Below the pieces are notes generated by a model. It was not told the origin of the DNA. It worked only from the letters and a program-made list of their open reading frames with translations, and did no database searches. A DNA stretch of 64,000 nucleotides from Agrypnia vestita (lineage: Eukaryota; Arthropoda; Insecta; Trichoptera; Phryganeidae), in contig JADDOH010002579.1 in assembly GCA_016648135.1 (NCBI GenBank), forward strand, positions 124,001-188,000, in the 5' to 3' direction. The position numbers and the translations under genes were made by a program. How positions within the stretch are numbered: the first letter of the stretch is position 1; each line of letters begins with the position of its first letter. Below are positions 54,901 through 64,000 of the stretch, in pieces.

Positions 54901-55189
54901 GGAACCTTCTAGATACACTGACACATTCCGCTACTCAGTTTAGACTTCAGTTTTGGGAATTTTCTAGAACCTTTTCCTTCCAGAACTTTCTAGAGTAGGT
55001 TTTTCGGTAACCTTTTAGACTCACCGACACAGTCAGTGTGCCTATTTTGAAACAATCTGAAGCATTTGCGGCCTTCCCATAACAAAACAATGTGCTAGAA
55101 AGCACATTTTTGTCACCCACTCCCACTCACGCACAGCCACCCCCACCAAACTCGCATATTTTCGATGTCACACCAAGGGCTATCCGCCA

Positions 55190-55480
55190 CCATAACCACC
55201 GGCGTTTCCTGTAATCCCCTGCGTAATCCCCTCCAGTTCACACGATCCTATGCCAGCTGCTCCCAATTCTAAGATGCTCCATATAGACTCAGCGATTCTC
55301 GGAGACAACCTTTATATCTTTTCTTCTGTCCTCTGGCCTTTCGCCTGCCCACTATCTCCCTTCTAAAGAGCGAACATCGGAAATCCGCTGAAGTGGAGCC
55401 TTTAGCATAACGCGCAGCCCACTCAGGTTTACGCACCACATACTGCGCTCCCCGCACCACTCCTCCAAACAATATCATCC
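55190..55480 (-). mobile_element. LINE C-terminus (GxRxxGxxKKRYKD type)
   Basis: The minus strand reads VVRGAQYVVRKPEWAARYAK, then REIVGRRKARGQKKRYKGCL, then RESLSLYGASWNWEQLA, stop, DRVNWRGLRRG. ELxxGxRxRGxxKKRYKDxLKxSLK...WExLAxDRxxWRxLVxxG is the C-terminus of an insect LINE family. One in-frame TAG (LA*DR) and other drift inactivate it. Confidence 0.75.
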
Positions 55481-55489
55481 CCGTCGTAA

Positions 55490-56240
55490 ATACTAATATA
55501 TTACTTATTATTTTTGATACACAAAAGCAAAAGAGGTCTGTATCAATATTAAAATAATTAGAGGCGATATCAAGTCAGCTTACAGCACCGAATAGGAAAG
55601 GTTAAAGACATGCTGGTGGTGAATTTCATGAAAATCTCACCGTGAAATATGATCTATGATATTTTATAAGAAAGAAATGTTGAGCGGCCTCTATCTTCTG
55701 TAGTATAAATGCGCGTACTGACATACTTCGGACACGTTACAAGAAAAACAAACGCAATGGAAAACCTGGAGGTACAAGGAAATGTCTGCAGCCAATGGCT
55801 TACTCAGAAAGTCGTCAGAATTGCTGCAAATCATATTATTTGCTGAGTCATCATTATCGGCTAACCCGAGTGCTCTGTCAAGGGAATGATAAAAGAAAAG
55901 GAGATGTCTAGGGATATAAATCTCTGGGAGTTATCTCTATGCTTTCATTCCCCAAGCCTGTCAAGTAATCTTCATCGCTGTGCTCGAAGTGGGGGATATT
56001 TTTTTGATCCTTTATATTTACTTAACCGCCGGTCTTGATTTTGAGAAAATGTTAGAAGTGAAAATTAACACACTTTCGTCATCCAATCGAGCTCTAATTT
56101 TGCACATCGTTGCGACATTGATGTTAATGACAATGCATTCTTGCATACATTTGGGGTCATACCTACACACACGGTTTTCATCCTCCTTTGCAGAGCTCCA
56201 ATTATAATCTCACAGCAAAGTGATTCCTTATTTTTATTGA
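55490..56240. other. No gene recognised
   Basis: 55680-55800 (YILRTDILRTRYKKNKRNGK-like translation) faintly resembles another LINE end. I do not support it. Confidence 0.35.
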
Positions 56241-56245
56241 GAACT

Positions 56246-56305
56246 AGCCATAGCCCGTCAAAAATGACGGTATTTTTACATGTCGGTTCCTGAAGAATAA
56301 GTGTA
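56246..56305 (+). repeat. Repeat head shared with 15093-15160
   Basis: ACTAGCCATAGCCCGTC, AAAAATGACGGTATTTTTAC and TGTCGGTTCCT match the 15.1 kb copy. The downstream parts differ. Confidence 0.5.
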
Positions 56306-56589
56306 TATTTATTTATATAAAAATGAAAAAAAGAGGAGCCGCAAGACAGGTAGTACGATTCCTGTATTATCCCGTACTTAGAAAAGCCAGCGAGCAAAGT
56401 GGGCAGTATTCAAATCAGTTTTAAGGGCAACCCACAACCCGCTCCAGGTTGCAGGCCACCATGATGGGATTTCTACGAGGAATAGTAGGAGTTACCAGAA
56501 GGGACAGAATCAGAAACAGGCAAATTAGAGAAAGTCTCGAAGTGGAACACTTATTGACATTTATCGAGAAATCACAGCAACAATAACTC

Positions 56590-57445
56590 ACGGTTGCCGG
56601 CAGATATTCTGTCAAGGCGGGTATTCGAGGTAAGTTGTTGTTGGGTGTACACATCGATTCAGATCTCTCCATGAATACACATCAGCAAAACTGTCAGTGC
56701 ATGTTTTTATCAACTGAGACAGATTAAAAGTATTCGCAGACATCTTTCCTCTGAGGCACCCCATTTACTCATTAATGCATTTGTTGTATCACGTGTGGAT
56801 TACTGCAATGGTATCTACGCCGGCCTACCGATGCTTCAGCTCGATAGACTACAATCTGTTCTAAACGCTGCAGCACGGATTATATATGGAACGTCAAAAT
56901 TCTCGCACATAACATCCCTTCTGCAAGAATTGCGCTGGCTTCGTTTTCCTGAGAGAGTAGAGTTCAAACTGTGTTAGTTGATGTACAAGGCAGTTCGCAA
57001 CATGGCGCCTCTGTATCTTCAGGAGCTCTGTATTCCAGACAACATAAATGGGAGACGTCAAACTCTTAGGTCAGCGTCTACGTCAGCGGTGGGAAGGATT
57101 GTGGAACCGGCAACTCGGTTCCAGAAAACTAGGTTTAGCGAAGGGGTATTTGCGGTGGCGGGCCCCAAAGCGTGGAACTTTTTGTCCTTCCTGATAAGAA
57201 ACACAGATTCATAGAATTTATTTAAAAAGACTTAAAACGCACTTGTTTACAAAATCTTTCCCAAAACCTTTCTAATATTCGTTGTTTTCTTTTACTATTT
57301 TATATTTTGAGCTGTTTTTCTTTCTTTTTTCTTTTTCATTTTATTTTTCATTTTCTTATTCTATGAGTTTAGTATGTAAGAGTTTTTTGTGTGTATAGCG
57401 CCCTTGAGATGAAATTTTCACAAAAATGGCGCTATATAAATAATC

Positions 57446-57491
<46 letters not shown>

Positions 57492-57515
57492 ATTATTATT
57501 ATTATTATTATTATT
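56590..57515 (+). mobile_element. L2/CR1-like LINE 3' end with (ATT)n tail, nested insertion
   Basis: The plus strand reads LLGVHIDSDLSMNTH, then after a 1-base frame change ISKTVSACFYQLRQIKSIRR, then VDYCNGIYAGLPMLQLDRLQ, SVLNAAARIIYGTSKFSHIT, then a TAG (KLC*LMYK), then MAPLYLQELCIP and FAVAGPKAWNFLSFLIR. LGVxIDxxLSM...FYxLRQIxxIRxxL...SRVDYCNxxxAGLPxxxLxRLQxVxNAAARxI...HITxLLxxLxWLxxxxRxxFKLxxLxYK is the L2/CR1 C-terminus. The 3' UTR has the AGCGCC block and a tail of about 22 ATT units. One frameshift and one stop disable it. Confidence 0.85.
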
Positions 57516-57516
57516 A
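57448..57516 (+). repeat. (ATT)n microsatellite, LINE tail
   Basis: An almost uninterrupted ATT array directly following the LINE 3' end. Tail repeats of this kind are the priming product of L2-like elements. Confidence 0.9.
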
Positions 57517-57719
57517 ATACCAGAAGGCAGAAGACCAAGGGGCGGTCTTAGAAGGAGCTGGCGGAAACAGTTGGAGGACTGCTGCGAAGCGAGGTTGCAA
57601 TTAAATTGGGTTGACGTGGAGAGCGCAGCCTAAGATAGAAAGACTTGGAGACTCCTATAGGGTGCAGGGAACTCGTCCTCATTGGATAAGAGGTAGAAGA
57701 AGAAGAAGAACATATAAAA

Positions 57720-57860
57720 AAAAAATTTAAAAAAAAACGTAAGTAATTGATAATATTTTTTTTTGTTTTTTTATAAAAGTGGAAGAAAAGAAATAAATAA
57801 TATAAAAAAGTTTCGGACATTACTCGAAGTTTCAGGGACAGACAATGAAGGGGATACACC
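57720..57860. other. A-rich and T-rich low-complexity sequence
   Basis: Poly-A and poly-T runs between the LINE and repeat X. Confidence 0.5.
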
Positions 57861-57864
57861 ACAC

Positions 57865-58160
57865 ACCCTGAGCCGTTCTACGCGCAAAAGCGTCCATATC
57901 GGCCCAGCACGTTCGCCGCCTGGTTGGCATTATTTTATGCTAAAGCGACCTCCTCGCTCGGCCTTCGTCAATACAACACGCAGAGACGAAAACCGGGCGA
58001 GTCGGTCGCGCAAAACCTTCATTGTCCCGCGCATAATAAATCTTTATTAAGAAAATGGTTGTACAATTACCAAAGATAATAAAAAAATCATAGAATACAA
58101 CGTAGAAAAAGAAACGGTGAAAGTGAAACAATGCAAGGTGAACAGCATTAAAATACAGGA
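57865..58160. repeat. Unclassified dispersed repeat X, copy 2
   Basis: Matches blocks of 31440-31760 in order. The A-rich part after 58060 appears to resume at 58622 (TAAAACAAAATAAAAAAATA), on the far side of the RTE-like fragment, as if that LINE had inserted into repeat X. Confidence 0.5.
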
Positions 58161-58163
58161 AAG

Positions 58164-58622
58164 GCATATAATATAAACGCATACTGCCAGTGATGACGTA
58201 TGGATTGAAGACTATGGCCCTTACAAAGAAAAGTGTAGAACAGCTCAAATGCACGCAACGATCCATGGAGAGATCCATGCTTGGAGTAAGCCTAAGAAAT
58301 AGAATTAGAATTGACGAAATTAGGCGCAGAACCAGAGTAGAGGATATCATGGATCGTGTAGCGAAGCTAAAATGGCAATGAGCAGGACACGTTGCAAGGC
58401 AGGATGCTACAAGGTGGCGTCCCAGAGTTCTGAAATGGAGACCTTGGAAGAATAAAAGAGGCATCGGAAGTCCTCAAAAGAGATGGGCCGATGATATAGT
58501 CGCTGTGGGGGGAAAGAAATGGTTACAATTAGTAAACAACTAGGAAGGATGGAAAGAGAAGTAAGAGGCCTGTATCCAGCAGTGGAGAGACGAAGGCTGA
58601 TGAAAAAGAAGAAGGAGATATA
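58164..58622 (+). mobile_element. RTE-type LINE C-terminus
   Basis: The plus strand encodes PVMTYGLKTMALTKKSVEQL, then RSMERSMLGVSLRNRIRIDE, IRRRTRVEDIMDRVAKLKWQ, stop, AGHVARQDATRWRPRVLKWR, then KRGIGSPQKRWADDIVAVG. YGxxTxxLTKKxxxxLxxxQRxMERxMLGVSLRxRIxxxEIRRRTxVxDxxxRxAKLKWQWAGHVARxxDxRWxxxVLxWRP is the RTE-clade reverse transcriptase end. The Trp of KWQW has become a TGA stop. The tail reads ...AVERRRLMKKKK, typical of the family. Confidence 0.85.
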
Positions 58623-58729
58623 AAACAAAATAAAAAAATAACAAACACCCAAAAGAAAAGAGAAAAAAAGGCGCGGGACGTAGAATACTCCACCCCTCCG
58701 TGGAGGAAACTACAAGACTAGACTACAAG

Positions 58730-59220
58730 ACATAAATAAATATTTTCTTACGAGGACAGAATTTTTTTTCGATGGCGATAGATATTATTTTCGGTGATAG
58801 ATTTCAGTAGATGCAATATTCGGTGGTTGATGTAGCTCTACGTCGGTAGATGAAATTAATAGAAGCAATTTTCATTAGCGAGTCACAGGGCGGAGGTATT
58901 CGTATTGTCTAAGCGACGCGTGTGACGGCGAAAATCGAAGTGCAGAGAGGTACCTTTTGCGCTAGCATTTTGGGTAGGTAGGGAAGTAGATAGGTAAGAG
59001 GACGTGGGAGCGAGAACGATCTAACGTCCATTTTATTCCGCGTTTAAATTATGCTAACAAAAATTTTTTATTCATAATAAAAATTGATTTTTGAGTAGAA
59101 CCGTCATTCACGAAAGGCAGCGAAATGTAGTTACATTTTTTTTTAAATTTATTTAAACTGGCGTATTGCCTCTAGCGAAATATTACGCATAAAATATATT
59201 AATATTCAAATTTTGGGCTG
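58730..59220. other. No gene recognised
   Basis: GATAGAT- and GTAGATG-type words at 58770-58850 resemble the GATG-rich region after repeat X copy 1 (31960-32280), so the two could be internal parts of the same repeat. Confidence 0.35.
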
Positions 59221-59225
59221 TTCCA

Positions 59226-59962
59226 TGGAGCGGAACTAAGAACATGAGAACGAACTAAGTTCTTTCATTATGTTAAATAACACATTATAATTGTGAAGTT
59301 GTCGTTTCACAACAAAGTTCTATGAATTTTAATACCAAATTTATTAATCAATTAGAAAGACAAACAGAAAAATCAAATTAAAAAAAATATTTGGCTGCTA
59401 CTCGAACCTAAATCCCCTATCCGGGAAGGTGCGTTACGCCATATTTATCAGCCTCGTACGTATTAATAATAATAAGATAAGATATTTTGTCGAGGTCAAT
59501 ACATATCTTAAATGGTTTCTGTATTTAAAAAATTACTACTTCTAAATGATTTCTGCTTTTGTACTTTAATTTGGCTTGTAAATACTCCTCCCATAAACTC
59601 GAGCTTTGGCTCATATTATGGGAAGTGTAATGTCTTTAAAATGTTATAACATATAATTAATTTATTATAAAAAACATTATTATGTATCTACTATCTACTG
59701 TATTAATAAATAAAATATTTTTGATGTTTATAGCGTTAACTTTGTGGTTGGACATAATTATAAATTTTAATTAAATAAATATAAATATTGACGGAGACGT
59801 GCGAGGCCGATATGGCGTAATCGTAATGCACCTTCCCGGATAGATCCCTATCTATCCCTCATAATAAATATTTTTTTGGTTGATTTGATTTTTCTGTATG
59901 TTTACTAATTTGGGTTCGTTCTCAGTTCAGTTCGCATTAGTTGGTTCGTAATGTCTCTCTAT
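59226..59962. mobile_element. Inverted repeat pair flanking a Penelope-like end (subfamily B)
   Basis: Left arm 59226-59460 (GAACGAACTAAGTTC, AAAGACAAACAGAAAAATCA, CCGGGAAGGTGCGTTACGCC, ATAT...CCTCGTACG) is repeated inverted and diverged at 59788-59962. Near the centre (59720-59768) is GATGTTTATAGCGTTAACTT, then TGTGGTTGGACATAATTA, the end block of subfamily B, without hammerhead. The arms share CTATCCGGGAAGGTGC and its complement. Classification of the arms is open. Confidence 0.5.
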
Positions 59963-59969
59963 ATTAAAT

Positions 59970-60415
59970 TCATTACGCAATGGTTAAACGGGCAACCATT
60001 GCTGTAACTGTTGAGAGAAAACTTTTTTCGCGACTAATAGTGGCGCTCGTTTTTTGGCTGGTTTATTCATAAAAGAATACCGAATTTCCGTATCTAAAAA
60101 TAAATGGAATTCTCAAAACTTCTACAGGGAATCAGAAGAAAGCCGGAGCACGTGATCATTACGGAAGGAGCACGTACCCCGCTCCACAGTGGTTACTAAA
60201 TCGCTTACAACTGGACAAAAATATCACACGATATCTGACGCAGAAAATGCAGAGAGGATTTTTTTATCACTCGTACATTCCACGTGCCCAAATCGCCGTG
60301 GTGATTCTTTGCTTACTGTACTACCCACTCCAAAAACAGATTACAAATACATATTCTACTAGTCAATTCATTCGTCATTTTATCGTACATAAAATTTCCT
60401 TACATGTGTCTGGGC
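59970..60415. other. No gene recognised
   Basis: Unique-looking sequence, no motif. Confidence 0.4.
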
Positions 60416-60420
60416 GACCG

Positions 60421-60931
60421 TAAGGGGCCATCCATAAATTACGTCAAGCGGTAAGGAGAGGGGAGGGAGTCAACAAAAAGTGACATCGTCTGACGAGTCA
60501 TAAGCTTCGTGACGTCACATGTATAATTCTAAAGCATTAAAACTCAACTCTAATGAAAACCTTTAAAATATCATGAGATGGGTTTTAAACACCACTAGTT
60601 TTGATTAAACAGACATCAGATGGGTATATACCCGTAGGAAATGATGAACCTGAAGGTAAATTTGTTCCGCTGTTATTAGAGAAATCATTGGATGGATTTC
60701 TAAAATGCTTAATTTTTTGTTGATTTTATGAAAAAATATTTTAATTAGAAATATATAAATAATTTTGGAATTGCTGTTTTGATTTGATAATTTCTACATA
60801 TTAAATTGCAAAATATGTGACGTCACACCAGGAGAGATGGGGTCACACAAATTTGATCACCTGTGACAAGTTAGAGTTGGGGCTCCAAAAATCATGAAAT
60901 TCGTGTCACGTAATGTATGGATGGCCCCTTA
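60421..60931. mobile_element. Non-autonomous DNA transposon, about 510 bp, TIR AGGGGCCATCCATA
   Basis: Left end TAAGGGGCCATCCATAAATT, ACGTCA and right end reverse complement TAAGGGGCCATCCATACATT, ACGTGACA match. Inner pairs include GTGACGTCACATG and CATATGTGACGTCAC-like sequence. TA at both edges is a candidate target duplication. No transposase frame. Ends of the GGGGCCxTCCATAAATTACG type are common in arthropod DNA transposons, but I do not assign a superfamily. Confidence 0.75.
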
Positions 60932-60939
60932 TTTCAGTG

Positions 60940-61985
60940 CGTTCTTTCCATTACTTTCTCTTTCTCTCTTTACTCATTTCACTTTACCATTAGCACCAAA
61001 TTATACAAAGTAGGTACTAGCTGTTAATATACTAGTCGTTGTTCATTTAATAATACATTTACTAATAATTTTATTATTGAAATTTAAGATTCATTCATTG
61101 GCTTCTAGTTTTTTTTTTGTATATTATGAAAAAAAATCTACATTTTTCACCTTTAAATGAAATGAATTAATTATGCGCTACCGTTGTTCCATTCATTATT
61201 ATTGGTGTAAATAGATAAATAATTAAAAATATTTGGTAGGTACCAGCCCAAAAAAATATGACATCACGTTCCCTAACGCTTCACCCCTATTGTAGTCCAA
61301 AAACCTCTCTCCTTTCCACTCTAGAATTTGACAACACACAGTTGCATTTAGATTAGCTAACTTCATGATGAGCGGGATGGCTCCTCTTCAAAGTGTAGTA
61401 GTGAAAAATAAAATCATTTTGTGTGTAGTACCTGCTGAACCGCAAAATAACAAACATACGAAAATTAATTTTCTTTTTCTTACCGGGGACAGTGAAGGGA
61501 ACCATTTAAAATTACGAAATATTTGATTCACGATGTCTTATAGTCTTCATTTAATTTTGTTTATAATAAATTCTTTGTAGGTTGGGTGAAATTTCAACAG
61601 TTTATGAGATAAGCGACATAAAAATTAGATTTTTTCAATATTTCGGATAAAAGTTGGAGTATCATAAAAATAACATTAATGGTATATAAAAAAATAATTT
61701 ATTTGATACAACTTTTCAAGGAAAATCCGGTTTAATTTTCTGTACGGTATAAATATATTTTCTATTCTAAAATTTAATGAAGAAGCTACGAAATCATCCT
61801 GTATCTTATATTAAGTCTTGTATATTTATGTTAATAGGCTTATTTTAATATCTTGTTACCACCCTGTCCACTTGGGGTCCGGGCATAAGCTACGCTTTTG
61901 GTTATTATATTTTAAAATATGTACGAATCACTTTGCAACTCCGAATCGGGAATTAACTATTTATGTCCTGCAAGGCCTCCTCACA
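60940..61985. other. Long stretch without recognisable genes
   Basis: AT-rich sequence, nothing recognised. Confidence 0.45.
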
Positions 61986-61989
61986 GCGA

Positions 61990-62420
61990 GCACTGTGCGG
62001 CCGTATTTTAAGAGCAATCAATCTAAAGTCGCTGGCGGTCCAGAATCCAATAAGCCTTGGGATGTTTCTAAACCAATCTCCAGACGAGATGGAATCAATG
62101 ATCGCCCTCTCATTCGTTATTCATTCCAAATAAATGTGTTTGAGGAGGACTTTCCCGAAAAAAGTCTCTTTCACGGTTATATTTACTTTCGAGCCGAAGT
62201 ACCCAGGAGAGGTCTGGACGGGGTGCAATTAACCCCCCCGCTGCCACGCGCTAGTGGCCGGAAATTTTCACGAATAATGAAAACTTTTCAAATAAACACA
62301 GCATGATGGAAAAGTGTGAAAATCCACGAAAAACTTTGCGTTTTCTCACTTTGAAATGTTTTTCCTTTGAAATCCCTAATTTCTCATTTAGCCCTTATGA
62401 CACTGCCCGGATACCTGGGT
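61990..62420. other. GC-richer single-copy island
   Basis: The 162-codon plus frame 61818-62306 covers this block. It has no signal peptide or domain that I recognise, and its first 50 codons come from the AT-rich flank. Texture resembles the islands at 22.4 and 28.5 kb. Candidate regulatory element or exon. Confidence 0.3.
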
Positions 62421-62629
62421 ATCCACTTTCGACTTCAAGTTTAAATAATTAATTTGAAAAGAGGGATAAAAACATGTCTTATTTATATGTCTTAATAATA
62501 ATAACTTTTTTGAATTCGCAAACCATCTTTTAGAAACAGGCCACACCTTTAAAAAAGAAAACGGCATCGAAAGTCTACATATAAATAATAGAGGCCTTAG
62601 ATTAGATAACTTAGAGATATATCTAACTG

Positions 62630-62985
62630 TAGGTTCGGATATTTTATACGCACCGTATGTAACACTAATTCAACCCTTGAGAGAAGTCGCAATAAAATCT
62701 GCCGACGTAACTAGTACATATTGCACACTAGCGACCTCTATTGTAAAAGAAGAGAACACTCCACAAAAAAGTGCATACAATTTACGCCCTAGAAAGCAGC
62801 ACCTAATACTGACCGGACTGCCGACCTCCAACTCCGCAGGTAAAGGTCGTCCTCCTGATGAAGTTGGATAAGTATCCAACGAAGCGTCGAGATTCGCTTC
62901 TCGGTAATACATACGGTGCGTATAAAATATCCGAAATTACAGTTAAATATGTCTTATGACTGTAATAACAACCTTAACTCTTTAA
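62630..62985 (+). mobile_element. Penelope-like unit, subfamily E, copy 2
   Basis: Inverted ends GGATATTTTATACGCACCGT (62637) and ACGGTGCGTATAAAATATCC (62914) flank the unit. The plus strand between encodes ATSIVKEENTPQKSAYNLRP, then RKQHLILTGLPTSNSAGKGR, PPDEVG and a stop, overlapping the hammerhead. The frame is uninterrupted over about 60 codons. YNLRPR-type ends occur at the C-terminus of several retroelement proteins. It aligns with the inverted copy at 40745-41060. The unit is followed by AAATATGTCTTATGACTGTA. Confidence 0.7.
62852..62891 (+). ncRNA. Hammerhead motif with altered core (subfamily E)
   Basis: CTC (stem I), CTGATGA 62855-62861, extra A, GTTGGA-TAAGTA-TCCAAC 62863-62880, GAAG 62881-62884, CGT, C, GAG. 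Position 15.1 is G instead of A, weakening stem III, while the rest of the core is intact. Coding sequence for the reading frame overlaps the 5' half. Confidence 0.65.
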
Positions 62986-63104
62986 TAACTTAGAGATACT
63001 AAAAATAAAAAAGAGCCCCAACACTAAAGCCAACATTATTAATAATCAGATAAATTTCATGAATAGCCCGCTACTACATATATTTCCCATTTCGGCGTCC
63101 ACCC

Positions 63105-63283
63105 CTCAAATACCCCCACCATAGCTGTAGACACACCCCCATTCAGAATTGATTTGTTTACTAAGATAGGTAATGGATAGTCAGTTGTACGTCAGTCCTG
63201 ATAAAGATACGGTGGTATCGAAACCGGTAGACGTAGAGTCATTATTTAAGTGGTTTATACAAAGTTATTTAATTGAAAATTAT
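63105..63283 (+). mobile_element. Penelope-like terminal fragment, subfamily B
   Basis: Runs from CCCCCACCATAGCTGTAGAC, ACACCCCCATTCAGAATTGA through the hammerhead to TGGTTTATACAAAGTTATTT. Same block order as 7780-7960 and 37110-37310 in the opposite orientation. Confidence 0.65.
63193..63234 (+). ncRNA. Decayed hammerhead motif (subfamily B)
   Basis: GTC, CTGATAA, A, GATAC-GGTG-GTATC, GAAA, ACCGGT, A, GAC. All three helices pair perfectly, but invariant G8 is A (CTGATAA), so catalysis should be lost. Confidence 0.7.
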
Positions 63284-63353
63284 CGCTATGAGAAGTAGTG
63301 ACCTTCTAAGGAGCTATTTGATTACTATTTAAATATCAATTTGTGTGATACAA

Positions 63354-63403
63354 AACAAAATAATAATATTTATACAGGGGAACGTATAAATATTATTATT
63401 TTG
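63354..63403. repeat. Perfect hairpin, 20 bp stem and 8 base loop
   Basis: CAAAATAATAATATTTATAC and its exact reverse complement flank AGGGGAAC. The stem is perfect. It could be a minimal foldback element or an AT-rich cruciform. Confidence 0.75.
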
Positions 63404-63409
63404 ATTGAG

Positions 63410-64000
63410 TACCCGGGTACCTTGGGTAGCAACTAGTATGAGAAATTCCGGGTAGTAAAAAAACGGTTACAGGACTACACCACCGTGAGAGCTTGAGATT
63501 GGGTGTTTTTTTATAGGGGGGTTAGTAAAATTTACTTTATTTTAAATGAAAGTTATTTTGGTACATATTAAATAATTATGTGATTGTATATTTTTTGAAA
63601 AAAATGACAATAGCGATATCATGTCCATTCCCGTGGAGCTCCTTCACCGTGTGGTTAGGCGACATAACAAATAAATATGCCTCTCAAAATGATGATTGAT
63701 CTAATATCTATATTAATATATTTAACATCTATAATATCTTTCCTGAAGGCATGTTTGATTTTCCAATATAGGTCTAGAATGCCACTGCTTCTGCAAGGTT
63801 AAAACTCGACGCTAGATGTCGTTGGTCTCTGATTGGGGCGCGAGAACACAAAAACATATTTTAAAAACATTGAAACAATTGCTCTCGTTTTTTTTCCTTC
63901 TAACTCAATATGTGCATTTTTCGCATTTGTGAACGGACATAATAATATTTTCGTATTTTTTTGGAATCATATTGTTCTCCGTATATATATTTATCTCCGC
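63410..64000. other. No gene recognised
   Basis: Unique-looking sequence to the window edge. Confidence 0.4.

Larger units (their letters stand above)
56455..57715 (+). mobile_element. Host LINE split by a nested LINE insertion
   Basis: The 5' part (56461-56585) encodes MMGFLRGIVGVTRRDRIRNR, then QIRESLEVEHLLTFIEKSQQ, matching the EMxFLRRVxGxTRRDRIRNxxIRExLxVExLxxFIExRQ module of an insect LINE. The expected next module (GRRPRGRPRxxWxxxLExD...) appears only at 57525: PEGRRPRGGLRRSWRKQLED, then NWVDVESAA, stop, DRKTWRLL. The 930 bases between are a different LINE. The host element was thus interrupted, then both decayed. An (AGA)n run at about 57695-57712 marks its tail. Confidence 0.7.

Noticed and set aside
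57940..58464. 174-codon minus-strand open frame
   Set aside because: Largely the antisense of the RTE-type LINE at 58164-58622 and of repeat X.
61818..62306. 162-codon plus-strand open frame
   Set aside because: Spans an AT-rich flank and a GC-richer island, no domain or compositional sign of selection; not called as a gene.

Overview
This window looks like intergenic or intronic DNA of an arthropod, most likely an insect. It is AT-rich and repeat-dense, and I see no intact host gene. The longest open frame is about 170 codons, and the recognisable coding sequence is all retroelement debris: 3' ends of non-LTR retrotransposons (LINEs) of several families and one Penelope-like element (PLE) with a GIY-YIG endonuclease. 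The insect call rests on (CCTAA)n tracts inside a minisatellite at 51.4-51.6 kb (insect telomere motif), on LINE C-termini of types common in insects, and on the base composition. I cannot name the species.

Layout. 0-7 kb: mostly unique AT-rich DNA, a promoter-like block near 0.7 kb, a LINE 3' UTR at 2.1 kb and LINE scraps at 1.2 and 6.8 kb. 7.5-20 kb: tRNA-derived SINEs (7.5, 15.3 kb), hammerhead-bearing PLE pieces (7.8, 12.8, 17.0, 17.7 kb), the PLE GIY-YIG fragment (17.8-18.4 kb) and LINE ends (12.1, 15.9, 18.9 kb). 20-30 kb: a small foldback, LINE ends (21.9, 23.2, 24.6, 27.7, 29.5-30.2 kb), a palindrome-rich AT repeat (25.8 kb) and GC-richer single-copy islands (22.4, 26.5, 28.5 kb). 30-46 kb: PLE termini with hammerheads (30.6, 36.2, 37.2, 38.4, 40.8, 42.6 kb), LINE fragments (35, 37.5, 41.7 kb) and long foldback elements (33.2, 43.1, 45.3 kb). 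46-64 kb: largely unique to 49 kb, then LINE ends (49.3, 51.2, 52.4, 55.3 kb), a Harbinger-like MITE (53.7 kb), a LINE nested in a LINE (56.5-57.7 kb), an RTE-type fragment (58.2 kb), a foldback beginning AGGGGCCATCC (60.4 kb) and two more hammerhead units (62.9, 63.2 kb).

The most interesting system is the set of small hammerhead ribozyme motifs. At least fifteen sites in five subfamilies share a core of CUGANGA, stem II, then GAAA, followed by a self-complementary stem III with no room for a loop (ACCGGU, ACUAGU, ACAUGU or ACGU). Stems I and II change between subfamilies but stay complementary, which is covariation support for the fold. One subfamily sits just downstream of a GIY-YIG reading frame, tying the ribozymes to Penelope-like elements. 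Loopless stem III hammerheads of PLEs are known to cleave as dimers. What is notable here is that different subfamilies in one 64 kb stretch carry different stem III palindromes, which could make like pair with like.
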